A stretch of DNA of 64,000 nucleotides from Bacteriovorax sp. Seq25_V (GCF_000447795.1 NZ_AUNI01000009.1:372001-436000); one strand, 5' to 3'. Shown: positions 9,460 through 18,636, counted from the first letter of the stretch. Translations and numbers: made by a program. The notes: generated by a model from the letters alone, not told the origin.

Positions 9460-10723
9460 GAAATTAGCGGCTGTTGTCTGCATATTTCTTTCTGTGAATT
9501 CATTTGCAGGGAAGTATGATGAGGCCTTATCAAATATTAAGAAACATTTAAGTAAAAATACTGAGATGTATGAGAAAAACTTTCGAAACTCCCACGAGAC
9601 AAGGGTGTCGGAATTTTTCTATCGTCGCTCTCTAACCAGACAGATCATTCCACAAGAGGTCATTGAGGGAAGTTTTGCAGATTATAGTGTTTTGATGGAT
9701 GTACTTGGTTCAATTGATGGAGATTCTTCTGATCTTGAACAAGCGTACTATATTACAAATAACTCACTCGAGTTGGCATCTAAGAATAAAGAAGAGATGC
9801 AGTCATCTTTAGCTCGTATTATCAGAATGAAAGAGTCGCTAGAGAATGAATGTAGCTTGGAAAATGTAACAAAAGTCGTAAATCGTTATGATCCGATGAC
9901 TAGCTATCCTATTCCAACAATTGTTCATGATGATATGGGCAAGCCACAATATAACTTCAGCTTTCGTATGAATTTTCATTATGCCTATAACGATGGAGGG
10001 GGAGACTCTTCATATAGTGTAAGCACGCCAGTTGGACAAGGTAGTGAAGTTGGGGGAGCTGTTGGAGTCATTGGTGCAGCGGTAGCTTGTGGGTTTATGG
10101 GAGGATGTGATGCGACGACATTCAGTTTTATTTCAGCCGGAATTACTGCTGTCTTTGAGGCCTTCATGAGCTTTAAAGATCAACAAGATTTTGAGAAATT
10201 TCAAAAATCCGTTGATGAAGAATATGCCAAGGCGAATGCGCGAATCAAGCAGGTGCATATTGATCTTCATGAAGAGAACCTTGATCTTGTTCAAGGGCTT
10301 TGTGATAAAGTAGACCTTGAAGTAGCAAGAAAGAATTTAGATGCGAGTATTGGTTTGGTTTCAAATCTTCTAAATGAAGTAACTAGCTCTGAATCTTCAC
10401 TTCAAAATCGCTCAAAGGCCATCTTGAATACACTCGAGAAAGATGAGCAAACTTTAAAGGCAATGCTTGTGACAAAGAGAGCTAAGTTTTTGCAGATGGT
10501 TGAAAATAACCTCAGTTCTCTACGTGAAGAGTATGCAAAAGTTGGTGTTAGGCTAATTACATTCTATAAGAATGAACTACTTCCAGTATCGAAGAAGGTT
10601 AAATCATCAACTGGACTTAATAAGCTTCATCACCAGAAGTCTTTAATGGAGTTAATAGCAAAAGGAGATATGACTTTTGGTGATTACAAGATATGGAATG
10701 CATATAAGAGGAGCTTAAAATAA
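9452..10723 (+). CDS. Secreted coiled-coil protein of the collagen-like operon
   Basis: The start is taken as GTG at 9452. TTGGAGG lies just before it, and the resulting N-terminus is a signal peptide (MNRKLAAVVCIFLSVNSFAG). The product is about 423 residues. The middle has a Gly/Ala-rich hydrophobic stretch (VGGAVGVIGAAVACGFMGGC, about 185-225) that could insert in a membrane. Long charged coiled-coil follows (QKSVDEEYAKANARIKQVHI). It overlaps the upstream gene by 8 bases and the downstream gene by one. The architecture recalls pore-forming or tubule proteins of the alpha-helical type, but this is speculative. Confidence 0.55.
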   Translation: MNRKLAAVVCIFLSVNSFAGKYDEALSNIKKHLSKNTEMYEKNFRNSHETRVSEFFYRRSLTRQIIPQEVIEGSFADYSVLMDVLGSIDGDSSDLEQAYYITNNSLELASKNKEEMQSSLARIIRMKESLENECSLENVTKVVNRYDPMTSYPIPTIVHDDMGKPQYNFSFRMNFHYAYNDGGGDSSYSVSTPVGQGSEVGGAVGVIGAAVACGFMGGCDATTFSFISAGITAVFEAFMSFKDQQDFEKFQKSVDEEYAKANARIKQVHIDLHEENLDLVQGLCDKVDLEVARKNLDASIGLVSNLLNEVTSSESSLQNRSKAILNTLEKDEQTLKAMLVTKRAKFLQMVENNLSSLREEYAKVGVRLITFYKNELLPVSKKVKSSTGLNKLHHQKSLMELIAKGDMTFGDYKIWNAYKRSLK

Positions 10724-11481
10724 TGAAAAAATTATTTGTGATTTTATCTTTGCTTGTAGGCAACTCTTATGCCAAGGAATTTTATATTCAGGCAAATGGT
10801 CTTCGTTTCGATCTCGCTCTTAATAAGAATTCGCGTGCTTTAGCTGTTTCGAACTATCTGGACTTCAAGGACATGGGAAGTATCACACGCCTTGAAGAAT
10901 CAAAGCCGGAGCGTGAGGATAATTTTCTTCGAAACTTTAGTAGCGAACCTTCGGACGATGTGACAATTCCTAGTGTTCAAGTTGTTGAGAGAAAACTTGA
11001 TTTTGAAGGATTTTTTAGTTGTATTGAGGAAGGAGTGAGTCTTTATTCATACGATCTTGTTCAAAAGAATATTTTGACGAATAAGAAAGTTGAAATAGAA
11101 CTTGGAGTATCGAAGTGTGAGTCTTTCTTATCAGCCGACTTTGTGTTTCCAGAGAAAAAAGATATTTTCTTTTACTATGGAACGATCTCAAAACTTGATA
11201 TGGCCGGGAAGGCTATAGTTAAGGATCTATTTCTTAAGTATCTTGATATTCGACGTGAGGCGAATGAGAAGTTTGCTGTTGAGTCATTGCTTACAATGAT
11301 AAGTTATGATGTTCAATTTCAGAATCTTTCAACTGTTGATCTTTCTGGATATAAGGAAAGACTTAAGAATGAGATACTTACTTCGACGATAAATCTTTCA
11401 GATGATATCAAAGAGAAGCATGACTTTGTGAATGCTTCAATTGACTCGAGTGATCTCTTAGAATTGGTAGATAATATTTGA
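10723..11481 (+). CDS. Secreted hypothetical protein
   Basis: The 252-residue product has a signal peptide (MKKLFVILSLLVGNSYAKEF) and a mixed alpha/beta body with two cysteines in one half (FFSCIEEGVSLYSYDLV; VSKCESFLSADFVF). The start overlaps the previous stop (TAATG) and the end overlaps the next ATG, so it belongs to the same operon. I do not recognise a family; a periplasmic or surface partner of the collagen-like protein is the best reading. Confidence 0.55.
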   Translation: MKKLFVILSLLVGNSYAKEFYIQANGLRFDLALNKNSRALAVSNYLDFKDMGSITRLEESKPEREDNFLRNFSSEPSDDVTIPSVQVVERKLDFEGFFSCIEEGVSLYSYDLVQKNILTNKKVEIELGVSKCESFLSADFVFPEKKDIFFYYGTISKLDMAGKAIVKDLFLKYLDIRREANEKFAVESLLTMISYDVQFQNLSTVDLSGYKERLKNEILTSTINLSDDIKEKHDFVNASIDSSDLLELVDNI

Positions 11482-11714
11482 TGAATATTTACGAAGAACT
11501 TGATTCATTAATTATAAAACTTAATCGTGCCGGACATCTTGAATTTATAGAAAAGATTCAGGAAGCGAAGGCCTCGGGGTGTGTGGCCTCGGAGATTTTG
11601 TATCTCGTGCGCGAGGAGCTTAAGCGTTACCCTTCGGTTCTAGGGGATAGTGAGAAAGAGCTTGGTTTTAAGATTGAGGAACTGATTAAGAAGATAAGTC
11701 ATCTTTTAAAATAG
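11481..11714 (+). CDS. Small hypothetical helical protein
   Basis: The 77-residue cytosolic protein starts at the ATG that overlaps the upstream TGA (TGATG). A TTG one codon earlier is less likely. The sequence is fully helical (MNIYEELDSLIIKLNRAGHL; IEELIKKISHLLK) with one Cys. No signal peptide or known domain. Translational coupling ties it to the surface operon, perhaps as a chaperone or regulator for it. Confidence 0.5.
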   Translation: MNIYEELDSLIIKLNRAGHLEFIEKIQEAKASGCVASEILYLVREELKRYPSVLGDSEKELGFKIEELIKKISHLLK

Positions 11715-11738
11715 AGAATGTCTTGAGGATCAAAAATT

Positions 11739-12005
11739 ATGAATTTTAGAGATATCAAATTTTCTAGAGAGAATCGCTTTTCTATAGGGATAGAAGAAGA
11801 ATCTGGAAAGTATTTTATCTCATTTCCTGTAACAGCTGCTGGATTTGCTGATTATGAAGAATATTATGAAATTTCGGACGAAGAATTTCTAAAATTCACT
11901 ACAGATCTTGATAGTGCACTTGAGCTTTTGAAACTTTGTCGAGAGAGAAAAGAAGATCAACGTCTTCTTGTAGATCCTCCAAAAGTCAGAGGAGTTCCGT
12001 GTTAA
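11739..12005 (+). CDS. Small acidic hypothetical protein
   Basis: The 88-residue protein (MNFRDIKFSRENRFSIGIEE) has a beta-sheet start (GKYFISFPVTAAGFADYEEY) and an acidic helix. It lies 24 bases after the previous gene, with AGGATC in the leader. No family recognised. It probably ends the operon, since the next transcription unit is tmRNA with its own promoter. Confidence 0.5.
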   Translation: MNFRDIKFSRENRFSIGIEEESGKYFISFPVTAAGFADYEEYYEISDEEFLKFTTDLDSALELLKLCRERKEDQRLLVDPPKVRGVPC

Positions 12006-12095
12006 TAATTCTGTACCAATTGTGGGCGATTAATTTTTATTTAATACGCTACTGTGCGGCGAGTAATTAATAAATAGACTAACTGGACAGTAATT

Positions 12096-12104
12096 TGCTA
12101 TAAT
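12096..12104 (+). promoter_or_regulatory. Extended -10 promoter of tmRNA
   Basis: TGCTATAAT is a perfect extended -10 element (TG-n-TATAAT). It lies about 56 bases before the mature 5' end of the tmRNA, as expected for a precursor trimmed by RNase. No good -35 box stands at 17 bases, which fits an extended -10 promoter. Confidence 0.5.
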
Positions 12105-12159
12105 CACTAGGCTTCTTCGATGGGGGAGCAGCTCTTTAAAATTCAATTTTCCCATATGT

Positions 12160-12528
12160 GGGGGTGCCCTGGTTTCGACGAGATAACTGGCGGGTATCCG
12201 GGCGTGTCCAGGTTGGTCTCCATGGTCCTGGTAAAAAGGAGACCAAACCATAATTGCAGACTCTTACGATTCTGTAGCTCTAGCTGCTTAATTAGCAATC
12301 CTAGACTTGAGGCGCTACTGCCAATAAACAGAATGTAGCAAAACTGTTGGAGCTGCAGTCTAACTAGCTCTTGAGGGTATCGGGTCTCCTCGCTAAAAAA
12401 TCACCGAGGTTCGCTAGGCGCACGTAACCTAGACAGTCTTGTCAGCTGACGATAATTGCTGACTACACACGTAGGCCGCTACTCAGACGTTGTTTCGGAC
12501 GCGAGTTCGATTCTCGCCACCTCCACCA
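12160..12528 (+). ncRNA. ssrA: Transfer-messenger RNA (tmRNA)
   Basis: The 5' GGGGGTG pairs with CACCTCC before the 3' ACCA to form the acceptor stem. GTTCGATTC gives the T-arm, and the start GGGGTGCCCTGGTTTCGACG is the hallmark tmRNA 5' end. A tag reading frame begins at GCA 12256 and ends at TAA 12291, encoding ADSYDSVALAA, with the usual hydrophobic ALAA degron. It rescues stalled ribosomes with SmpB. Length is about 369 nt in one piece (not permuted). Its 3' end is the insertion site of the adjacent island. Short ORFs called across it are not genes. Confidence 0.97.
12510..12528 (+). repeat. attL: 19-bp direct repeat at tmRNA 3' end
   Basis: ATTCTCGCCACCTCCACCA is the end of the tmRNA and is repeated exactly at 20465-20483. 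This is the core crossover site left by a tyrosine recombinase using ssrA as attB. The gene is kept intact on this side. Confidence 0.92.
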
Positions 12529-12601
12529 ATCTTTATAAGTCACTTAAATTATTCATGTTTTTTATTAGTTTCCTGCCGATTGTGGCAGGAGTGTGGCAGA
12601 A

Positions 12602-13057
12602 TTATTTTAATCTATAATCATGTGGATATGCCGCGATGAAGTCTTCGTTCAAGTAATAGTCTTTTAAAACAGCTAAGCTTTCTTTGGACGATAATTTTCG
12701 ACCGTTTATTTGCTCAGCTTGGCGCAAATAGTATTTCCAGTCATCAAGTGATAATTTGTTCTGATTATCAAATAGAAGTTTAGCTATTTCGAGTTCATCT
12801 TCTGTCGATTTTATAAGATCGTTCCACTTATTGAATCCAACTAGTTGAGCGATAAAGTGCTGAGCTTTCATTAGTGAATATTTTTCGACTTCTTCATCTG
12901 AAAGTTCATAAGATGTGTAGATCTCATCTACATCAAAAAAAATTGGAGAAAACTCATAAATGTAGTCGTCTATATCGCTTTGATAGACTTTGTGTGCAGT
13001 TTTAAAATCTTTTAAAAGATTTTTAGCCTGAAGCTTAAAGAAATTAATACGATTCAT
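12602..13057 (-). CDS. Island hypothetical protein
   Basis: The 151-residue acidic helical protein is encoded by the first gene inside the island. The N-terminus (NFFKLQAKNLLKDFKTAHK) and a later KAQHFIAQLVGFNKWNDLI stretch look like the small helical motif (…AKxLxxxLGFxxWxxL) seen in many plasmid and island proteins of unknown function. No catalytic residues are visible. It is transcribed toward attL, alone. Confidence 0.5.
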   Translation of the reverse strand: MNRINFFKLQAKNLLKDFKTAHKVYQSDIDDYIYEFSPIFFDVDEIYTSYELSDEEVEKYSLMKAQHFIAQLVGFNKWNDLIKSTEDELEIAKLLFDNQNKLSLDDWKYYLRQAEQINGRKLSSKESLAVLKDYYLNEDFIAAYPHDYRLK

Positions 13058-13228
13058 AATATAATCCTCTTATACTACTAAAATTAATATCTAAATCGCA
13101 CTCGTAATCTTTTTCGATAATAATCTTAGTAAAGGTTATATTATCAAGTATTGGATGATGAAATCTTTGCACGAGTGAGCAGGCTTTCCAATAAGCCTGC
13201 TCATACTATCAATCTTTTAAAACTATGT

Positions 13229-14233
13229 CTACTTTACTGGGACAAGAGTTTCTCTATAGTCAGAATGACTAATAATCTTGTTATATAAATAACTGTCTTT
13301 AGGAATACTGTATCCTGATCCATATGGATCAGCAGGTTGATTCTTTACAATAATATCATGACTAACTCGATTTTTAGCATTGAGCATTAGTCGCTGTCGT
13401 GTAGTATCATCCATCATTAAAGAATCAACAATGTGTACATTATTCTGATGTTTACGAATTACAAATCCATGTTGTAGAAAAATATCTTTGAAAATGTTAA
13501 CTAAGACTTCGTTGTGATTCTCAAATTTGAGTGAATCTGTTACATCATGTAAATTTTTATTTTCTCTTTGAATTTCTAGTAATCTTTTTATTTGCTCAAA
13601 GTTTTTTGATTCATCCTGCGAATAGTACTTTGCAATATCTGAATAGACTCGACCCATGTTAGCGCTGAAAAAAGGTACGCTGTCAGTTACCTTTGGTTCA
13701 ACGAGTGAAGAAGGTGCATAAATAAACTGATCGAAGTAATTTGTGATTATATCATTACTTTCAATTCTTGAAAGTATATGAACTACTGAGATAAAAAGTT
13801 GATATTCACTGGCATCAAAATTACTGATTTTTGACAAAGTAACCTTTTTATTCTTTAAGAAATTTAAAATGAAGTTTATGTCATTATTTTCAATTGGACG
13901 TCCCCCTTTAATTGAGTGAAATATCTTTGCATTACTATCTTCAAAATAGGTTTCTCTTTTAAAATAGTTTTGAATATCTTGAGATATCCTTTTCTTATAC
14001 TCACCTTCTATTAAAGCGTTAATTTTAGAATTTATGACATTATCTAAGTTTTCTTTCATTTTTACTATCTTTTCGGACTGTGAATAGTTAATGAATGAGA
14101 AGGTTGCGATTACAATTGCGATAATTGCAAGTAATACAGTAATAGTATGTTCGTGAGCAATGACTTGTTTCTCTGCAAAATAGAGCTTTTGTTCAGATAT
14201 TTCTAATTGTGTTTTTAATGTATTTAATTCCAT
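13229..14233 (-). CDS. Membrane-anchored coiled-coil protein of the island
   Basis: The 334-residue protein has an N-terminal amphipathic/coiled segment (LKTQLEISEQKLYFAEKQVI), one strong TM helix at about 30-50 (ITVLLAIIAIVIATFSFINY) and a coiled-coil. A large soluble helical C-terminal part follows with no domain I recognise. It lies 33 bases downstream of the integrase end in the same direction. It could be a defence sensor or superinfection protein, but nothing in the sequence shows this. Confidence 0.5.
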   Translation of the reverse strand: MELNTLKTQLEISEQKLYFAEKQVIAHEHTITVLLAIIAIVIATFSFINYSQSEKIVKMKENLDNVINSKINALIEGEYKKRISQDIQNYFKRETYFEDSNAKIFHSIKGGRPIENNDINFILNFLKNKKVTLSKISNFDASEYQLFISVVHILSRIESNDIITNYFDQFIYAPSSLVEPKVTDSVPFFSANMGRVYSDIAKYYSQDESKNFEQIKRLLEIQRENKNLHDVTDSLKFENHNEVLVNIFKDIFLQHGFVIRKHQNNVHIVDSLMMDDTTRQRLMLNAKNRVSHDIIVKNQPADPYGSGYSIPKDSYLYNKIISHSDYRETLVPVK

Positions 14234-14266
14234 CAGATTCTCCTAATTGAAAGAGGTGGTAGTACC

Positions 14267-15341
14267 TCAAGAAAACAAAACAACTTGCGAAGCTTGAGTT
14301 AAGAAATCTTTATCTAAGTGAGCATAGATCATAGTCGTCTTTATGTCCGTATGTCCAAGTAACTTTTGTAACGTATAAAGATTCCCTCCATTCATCATGA
14401 AGTGACTTGCGTATGTATGTCTTAAATCATGAAAGCGAATTATTTTTGTTAACTCAGCTCGATGTTGTGCATTTTTAAAATGTCTTTGGTTGATATGGCA
14501 GTAAGGTAGAGGTTCACCAGAGGGTGAAGAAAAAACGAACTCAGAAATACGGCTTTTGAGGCGTTCTAATAAGATGGCCCTAACTGAACCATTCATTGGA
14601 ACGTAACGTGTTCTATTCGTCTTTGTCGTGTTTCTAAGACCCTCTCTTGTTAATGATCTATTTATCGTAAGGTAGTTTTGATCGAAGTCAACTCTATCCC
14701 AACATAGACCACAAATCTCACCAAGTCGAAGACCAGTATTTAAAACAACGATGTAAAAATCTAAAAGCGGATTACCTTTGTTCTTACTAATGAATTGTTC
14801 AATTTCATCTTTTGTCCAGTATTCTAATTGTGGAGCATCTTCGACTAACTCGGGATAACCACGAATAGGACTTTTAATTAAATATTCAAGCTTAATAGCT
14901 TCGTTTTAAAACGGTCTTAAATACCATCATTACTTTATTAACAGTTCTAGCTTTTACACCTGACTTCATAATAAAGTTTTCAAGTTGTTTCGCATGATAA
15001 TAACTAATTTGATTGATGTTTAATTCACCAAGAATTGGAAGAATGTAATTTTTAAAATTACTACGATAACCTGCGATTGTTCTAACCGCCTTTCTTCCTT
15101 CGATATGATCTTTAAACCATATTTCAACAAAGTCTTTGAACTTAATAGTTCTATCTAAATCAACACCAGTCTCGTTAATTCTCTGCTTCGAAATTTTTAG
15201 CTTGGCCTTAAATTGTTCAGCATCAAATTTTCGACTGAATGTCTTTGTGATTCGCTTACCGTTAGGCATACGAACATCAACGCGATATTTCTTCTTAGCA
15301 CGTTGAATTTTTTGTACGTTTTTCTCATCTAAATTAGCCAT
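14267..15341 (-). pseudogene. Tyrosine recombinase (integrase) with a frameshift
   Basis: The N-terminal 149 residues (14892-15341) contain the AP2-like arm-binding part (KKYRVDVRMPNGKRITKTFS) and the SAM-like core-binding domain. The frame then closes. Dropping one base near 14899-14908 (CGAAGC to CGAGC on the coding strand) gives LKRAIKLEYLIKSPIRG and an open frame to 14267, about 357 residues in all. Catalytic residues are then present: R in GLRLGEI, K in TKTNRTRYV, HDLRH, LLGH and Y in MIYAHL. It would integrate and excise the island at ssrA. The lesion would inactivate it unless it is a sequencing error. Confidence 0.9.
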
Positions 15342-15460
15342 AAATTCTCCTTTTTTTGAAAAAAAGAATTACGGTCTACTGTTGTCCACAATATTCGAAT
15401 GTAAAAGAGCGAGTGACTTATATCAAATACTGAGAAAAAGAAAAGGCCTTTCATCATTTT

Positions 15461-16390
15461 TTACCTAGAAATTGGTACTTTTTTGGCAAAAGTTTTTGAA
15501 TTATTGCTAAAAAATAGATTTTTTACCCAAAAGTTCTCTACTTTTTCGTCTTTATTATAAAAGCCATCTGTCTTTGTTGTTTTGAAAGAAAGTTTGTATG
15601 AATTTCCTATGATTTTTCCATCAATTCTCGACTTTAGAATTTTGATAATTCGCAATTCTTGATCAAGATTTGAAAAGTTATTTAAGGCATAGATGAAAGA
15701 AGGTGAGTTCATAAAAGCGGAGTTTGCCCTGATATCCTCAATATCTAATTCTTTATTTGGTAGAACTGACTTTGACTGATGAACTGCACCGAGAAGTGGA
15801 ATTTGATAATTTTGTATTTTTTGACATAAATTCTTAACAAATTGCGCTTGAATCTCAGGAGTCGAGTCAGCGAAAGAACATGTTGAGAAGTTATCTATAT
15901 AAGCTATCTGAATATTAAAATCTTTGATGAACTTGAAGAGTGAGCCAAGCCATGATTGTGGGTCATGAACTTTTGTTACATCAAGGTCACTTTCATCAAT
16001 TAATATAAGATTTTTCATTACTTCAATTTTTGACTCAGTATCTTTGTATCTTAGAGATAAAATGGAGTTTATTCGCCTTTTTACATCTCCTTTCTCTCCC
16101 TCTGATAGAAAAAGTAGCGTCTTATAGTTGTTGATAATATTCTCAGTCGCTAAACTCTGGATGAGGGCTGATTTACCCTTGTTGGTACGACCTAGGAGCA
16201 TATGGAGATGTCCTCTTTGAAGACCTTTGTGAGAATTCAAAAAATTAAACTTTGTTTTGAATGATTGTATAATCGTTTTTTCTTCGATGTTTTCCAGAGA
16301 GTAGGGATTGTGGGGCTTGTGACTCATATTCGAGTTATTTTTTAAATCTAGTTTGAATCGTACTTGATGTATATCTTTAAACTTTTTCAT
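15461..16390 (-). CDS. DnaB/RepA-like P-loop ATPase of the island
   Basis: The 309-residue protein has a RecA-fold core. Walker A is LLGRTNKGKSALIQSL at about 66-82, Walker B is IQIAYIDNFS near 165, and a sensor-like LGAVHQSKS follows. This is the layout of DnaB-like and RepA hexameric helicases of plasmids and small integrative elements. It lacks the DnaB N-terminal domain, so a RepA-type or loader role is possible. It lies with the HTH and AlpA genes in a minus-strand replication/excision cluster. Confidence 0.7.
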   Translation of the reverse strand: MKKFKDIHQVRFKLDLKNNSNMSHKPHNPYSLENIEEKTIIQSFKTKFNFLNSHKGLQRGHLHMLLGRTNKGKSALIQSLATENIINNYKTLLFLSEGEKGDVKRRINSILSLRYKDTESKIEVMKNLILIDESDLDVTKVHDPQSWLGSLFKFIKDFNIQIAYIDNFSTCSFADSTPEIQAQFVKNLCQKIQNYQIPLLGAVHQSKSVLPNKELDIEDIRANSAFMNSPSFIYALNNFSNLDQELRIIKILKSRIDGKIIGNSYKLSFKTTKTDGFYNKDEKVENFWVKNLFFSNNSKTFAKKVPISR

Positions 16391-16468
16391 TTTAAATTCC
16401 TTTTTTAAATGTAGTTATTATTTTCTATTCTTATAGGACTATTTTCTGCGTATATATTTACGCAGTTT

Positions 16469-16777
16469 TTAACTGGTATTATCTGTCCACTTTTTAGGAG
16501 TAAGTAACTTGTAGTAGCTATTTCCTGTGAAAATACTTCCTTTCTTGAAGAGTAGAAAATCATAGACAACAAGTTCGTCGATCAATTTCTTCAATGTTGT
16601 CTGACTTCCAATGTTAAGCTCTTTCATGATTTGTAATTGGCTTGGAAATGATCTCTGAGCATTTCCAGAGTAAGAGCGATACTTTAGGTATGCGTAGAGG
16701 CCAATGGCCTTTAAACTTAAGTTACCGCTCTGAAAAAGCTCATTTGGAATTTGAGTGAAATTTCCTACCAAAGCCAT
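16469..16777 (-). CDS. HTH replication-initiation-like protein
   Basis: This 102-residue winged-helix protein begins FTQIPNELFQSGNLSLKAIG and continues LQIMKELNIGSQTTLKKLID. That is the pattern of the helix-turn-helix domain at the N-terminus of many phage and plasmid initiator proteins. It overlaps the AlpA-like gene by 13 bases and precedes the ATPase gene. It probably binds the element's origin or controls its copy or excision state. Confidence 0.6.
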   Translation of the reverse strand: MALVGNFTQIPNELFQSGNLSLKAIGLYAYLKYRSYSGNAQRSFPSQLQIMKELNIGSQTTLKKLIDELVVYDFLLFKKGSIFTGNSYYKLLTPKKWTDNTS

Positions 16778-16974
16778 GACTTTTCCTCTTCTTTTACAGT
16801 CTTTGCGTCAATCCATTTCAAAAGATCATCAGTCTTGAATCTAACAAGACGTCCAATCTTCACGAATGGGATTTCTTTTCTAAATACTGCGGTTCTAAGT
16901 CGAGAGACTTTGATTGATAAGAAGCTTGATGCTTCTTCGACTGATAAGAGTGATTTAACGTGTTCTGACATTAT
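16765..16974 (-). CDS. AlpA/excisionase-family DNA-binding protein
   Basis: The start is set at 16974, after a GGAGG site, rather than 16 codons upstream. The 69-residue product has a MerR-like winged HTH (LLSVEEASSFLSIKVSRLRT; IPFVKIGRLVRFKTDDLLKW), the standard AlpA/Xis form. Such proteins bend DNA for excision and activate the integrase. It is the first gene of the minus-strand replication cluster. Confidence 0.8.
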   Translation of the reverse strand: MMSEHVKSLLSVEEASSFLSIKVSRLRTAVFRKEIPFVKIGRLVRFKTDDLLKWIDAKTVKEEEKSWLW

Positions 16975-17079
16975 TACCTCCAATTCAAAACAAGTTGTTA
17001 TTGTTGGAACTAATGAAATCAAACTTTAGTATACTTGTGACCTAGGACTTTGGGGGACTAAAGGGGGGACTTTGGGGGA

Positions 17080-18036
17080 CTATAATTGAGGAAGATCTAT
17101 TTTATATGCATTTATATCTTCTCTATATAATAGAATTCTTTTAAATGATGGGTTTCTCGATAGAAATTTACCAAGTTTTCGATCATATATAGATAATTCT
17201 GCTTTTTCAAAGAAATCCTGAGATTGGTGATGAGTGTTTTTATTACTTCGGTGTAGTTCCAGGCAGGCCTTTAACATTTTTACAGCGTTAGAGTTTTTTG
17301 GTTTGATGTGAATATTCGGACCTCTCAATTCCGAATAATCTTCAGCTATAAGCCAATGATTCCCATTTTTATCTCTTTGAATATTTTCACCTTTCAACGA
17401 TTTTACTGATGGTAAAGTTTCAACATAAACTTGACTAAGAAGTATTTCTCTTTCATTTGTACAAGTTAGCGGAAAGTTGGACTTTTTTGACCGAAATTCA
17501 TCTTTGTGACAATAAACTAGACCGTAATTTGGTGGTATTTTAGCGAAGTTTTGTAGAACAAAAGCCTCATAAAGAATTGACTGGTCTAATTGAATGAAGC
17601 TGTTAGAAAAACAATATAGAAAATGATCACCATTATGAGTTTGAAAATAGTTTAAGAGACGTCTGAAATGCTCTTTTTTTGTTTCAGAGGGAAAAAGAGA
17701 AAGAGGATTACTATTTTTAGCATTAGTTTGCTTCGCATAGTAGATTGACTCACATCTTTCTAAGAGATCATGATAGTCATAAATATCTAGACAACCAATA
17801 TGTTTGGAAAGTGTGACTTTTTTTTCGTAACAATAATAACGTGATTTTTTACTCTTCAGGAATTCCTTGAGAAAACACCATTTTGAAACATCTTTTGGGA
17901 TTAGTTCGATTAAAGGAGTTAAGTTTCTTTCTTCTAAGACAGAAACCTTTACATTGAGCTGTTGGACTCTTAGTTTTTCCATGTAGTTCAAAATATATTT
18001 TAAATCACTAACCTCTTTCATACATCTTCTTAGCAT
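17080..18036 (-). CDS. Island hypothetical protein
   Basis: The 318-residue soluble basic protein is of unknown family. Its C-terminus (KFLSRNPSFKRILLYREDIN) could be a winged-helix end, and aromatic-rich strands are present in the middle (DHFLYCFSNSFIQLDQSILY). It lies upstream of the AlpA cluster and is divergent from the retron module. The true start may be an internal ATG (17983 or so). A replication or regulatory role is possible but not shown. Confidence 0.45.
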   Translation of the reverse strand: MLRRCMKEVSDLKYILNYMEKLRVQQLNVKVSVLEERNLTPLIELIPKDVSKWCFLKEFLKSKKSRYYCYEKKVTLSKHIGCLDIYDYHDLLERCESIYYAKQTNAKNSNPLSLFPSETKKEHFRRLLNYFQTHNGDHFLYCFSNSFIQLDQSILYEAFVLQNFAKIPPNYGLVYCHKDEFRSKKSNFPLTCTNEREILLSQVYVETLPSVKSLKGENIQRDKNGNHWLIAEDYSELRGPNIHIKPKNSNAVKMLKACLELHRSNKNTHHQSQDFFEKAELSIYDRKLGKFLSRNPSFKRILLYREDINAYKIDLPQL

Positions 18037-18154
18037 GCTATTTGCTACTAGTTAAACAATTAGATATTATTTTTCTATATTATCCTCCGTTAAATAGTTG
18101 AAATATTATTGCTGTAAAGAAATCTTGATTAAAAAAGACTCCATAATATGACGA

Positions 18155-18410
18155 TGAAATACATAGGCTTTTGGAAGGGAATTATCTACGAATCTAGAGA
18201 TGTAAATCTCGGAGACTTGCTCTCAACCAATTTTTTGGCTCAAGTGTTTCTAACCGTAGTCATAAAATAGATAGCTCTAAGACTTATGTAATCTTTTGCA
18301 TAATACCTAGGCCTATCGCGCGATTGATGTAGAAACAATCGCGCTTAAGACCGATTAGGCGAATTTTAGCTTTTTGTCCCTTTTCTTCCTTTGGTAGATA
18401 TGTAGAGGCT
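18155..18410 (+). ncRNA. Candidate retron msr-msd RNA
   Basis: The 410-base gene-free stretch before the retron genes holds ordered stem-loops. GAGAT(18197)/ATCTC and GAGA/TCTC (18212-18224) are followed by CCAA-T4-TTGG (18227-18238), like the short msr hairpins. A strong hairpin follows with GCGCGATTG (18318-18326) and CAATCGCGC (18336-18344), enclosed by GCCTA/TAGGC, like an msd stem. Flanks TACATA/TATGTA (18160, 18399) and GGAAG/CTTCC (18173, 18385) can pair as the a1/a2 repeats. Position before a retron-type RT supports this. The exact ends and branching G are uncertain. Confidence 0.45.
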
Positions 18411-18447
18411 GACAATTTCGTTAGTCATTTACTCTAAGGAGAAAATT

Positions 18448-18636
18448 ATGTTCATGAAAATGAAAAAAAAGCTTAAAAAGCTAATTGGCAAAGGTTTAAC
18501 CATTAATGACTTGATTGTTTTTTTTAAGGATTGTTACCGGTTCTTAAATTTATGCATGATTGTCAAAGAAATTGTTATTCTTTTGTCTAGTTTGATCGGT
18601 TTTTATTTTTTCTGGAGTCAAAATGAACTTCTCTGA
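18448..18636 (+). CDS. Small single-TM protein of the retron module
   Basis: This 62-residue protein has a very basic start (MFMKMKKKLKKLIGKGL) and one TM helix (IVILLSSLIGFYFFW). A good AAGGAG site precedes it and its end overlaps the RT start by 14 bases, so it is co-translated with the RT. It could be a membrane effector or an accessory toxin. A cationic small TM protein is consistent with membrane damage upon retron activation, which is an inference. Confidence 0.6.
   Translation: MFMKMKKKLKKLIGKGLTINDLIVFFKDCYRFLNLCMIVKEIVILLSSLIGFYFFWSQNELL

Noticed and set aside
12030-12338. Two ORFs across the tmRNA (73 and 72 residues on both strands)
   Set aside because: They lie over the ssrA gene, whose structure is certain; no ribosome site or family.
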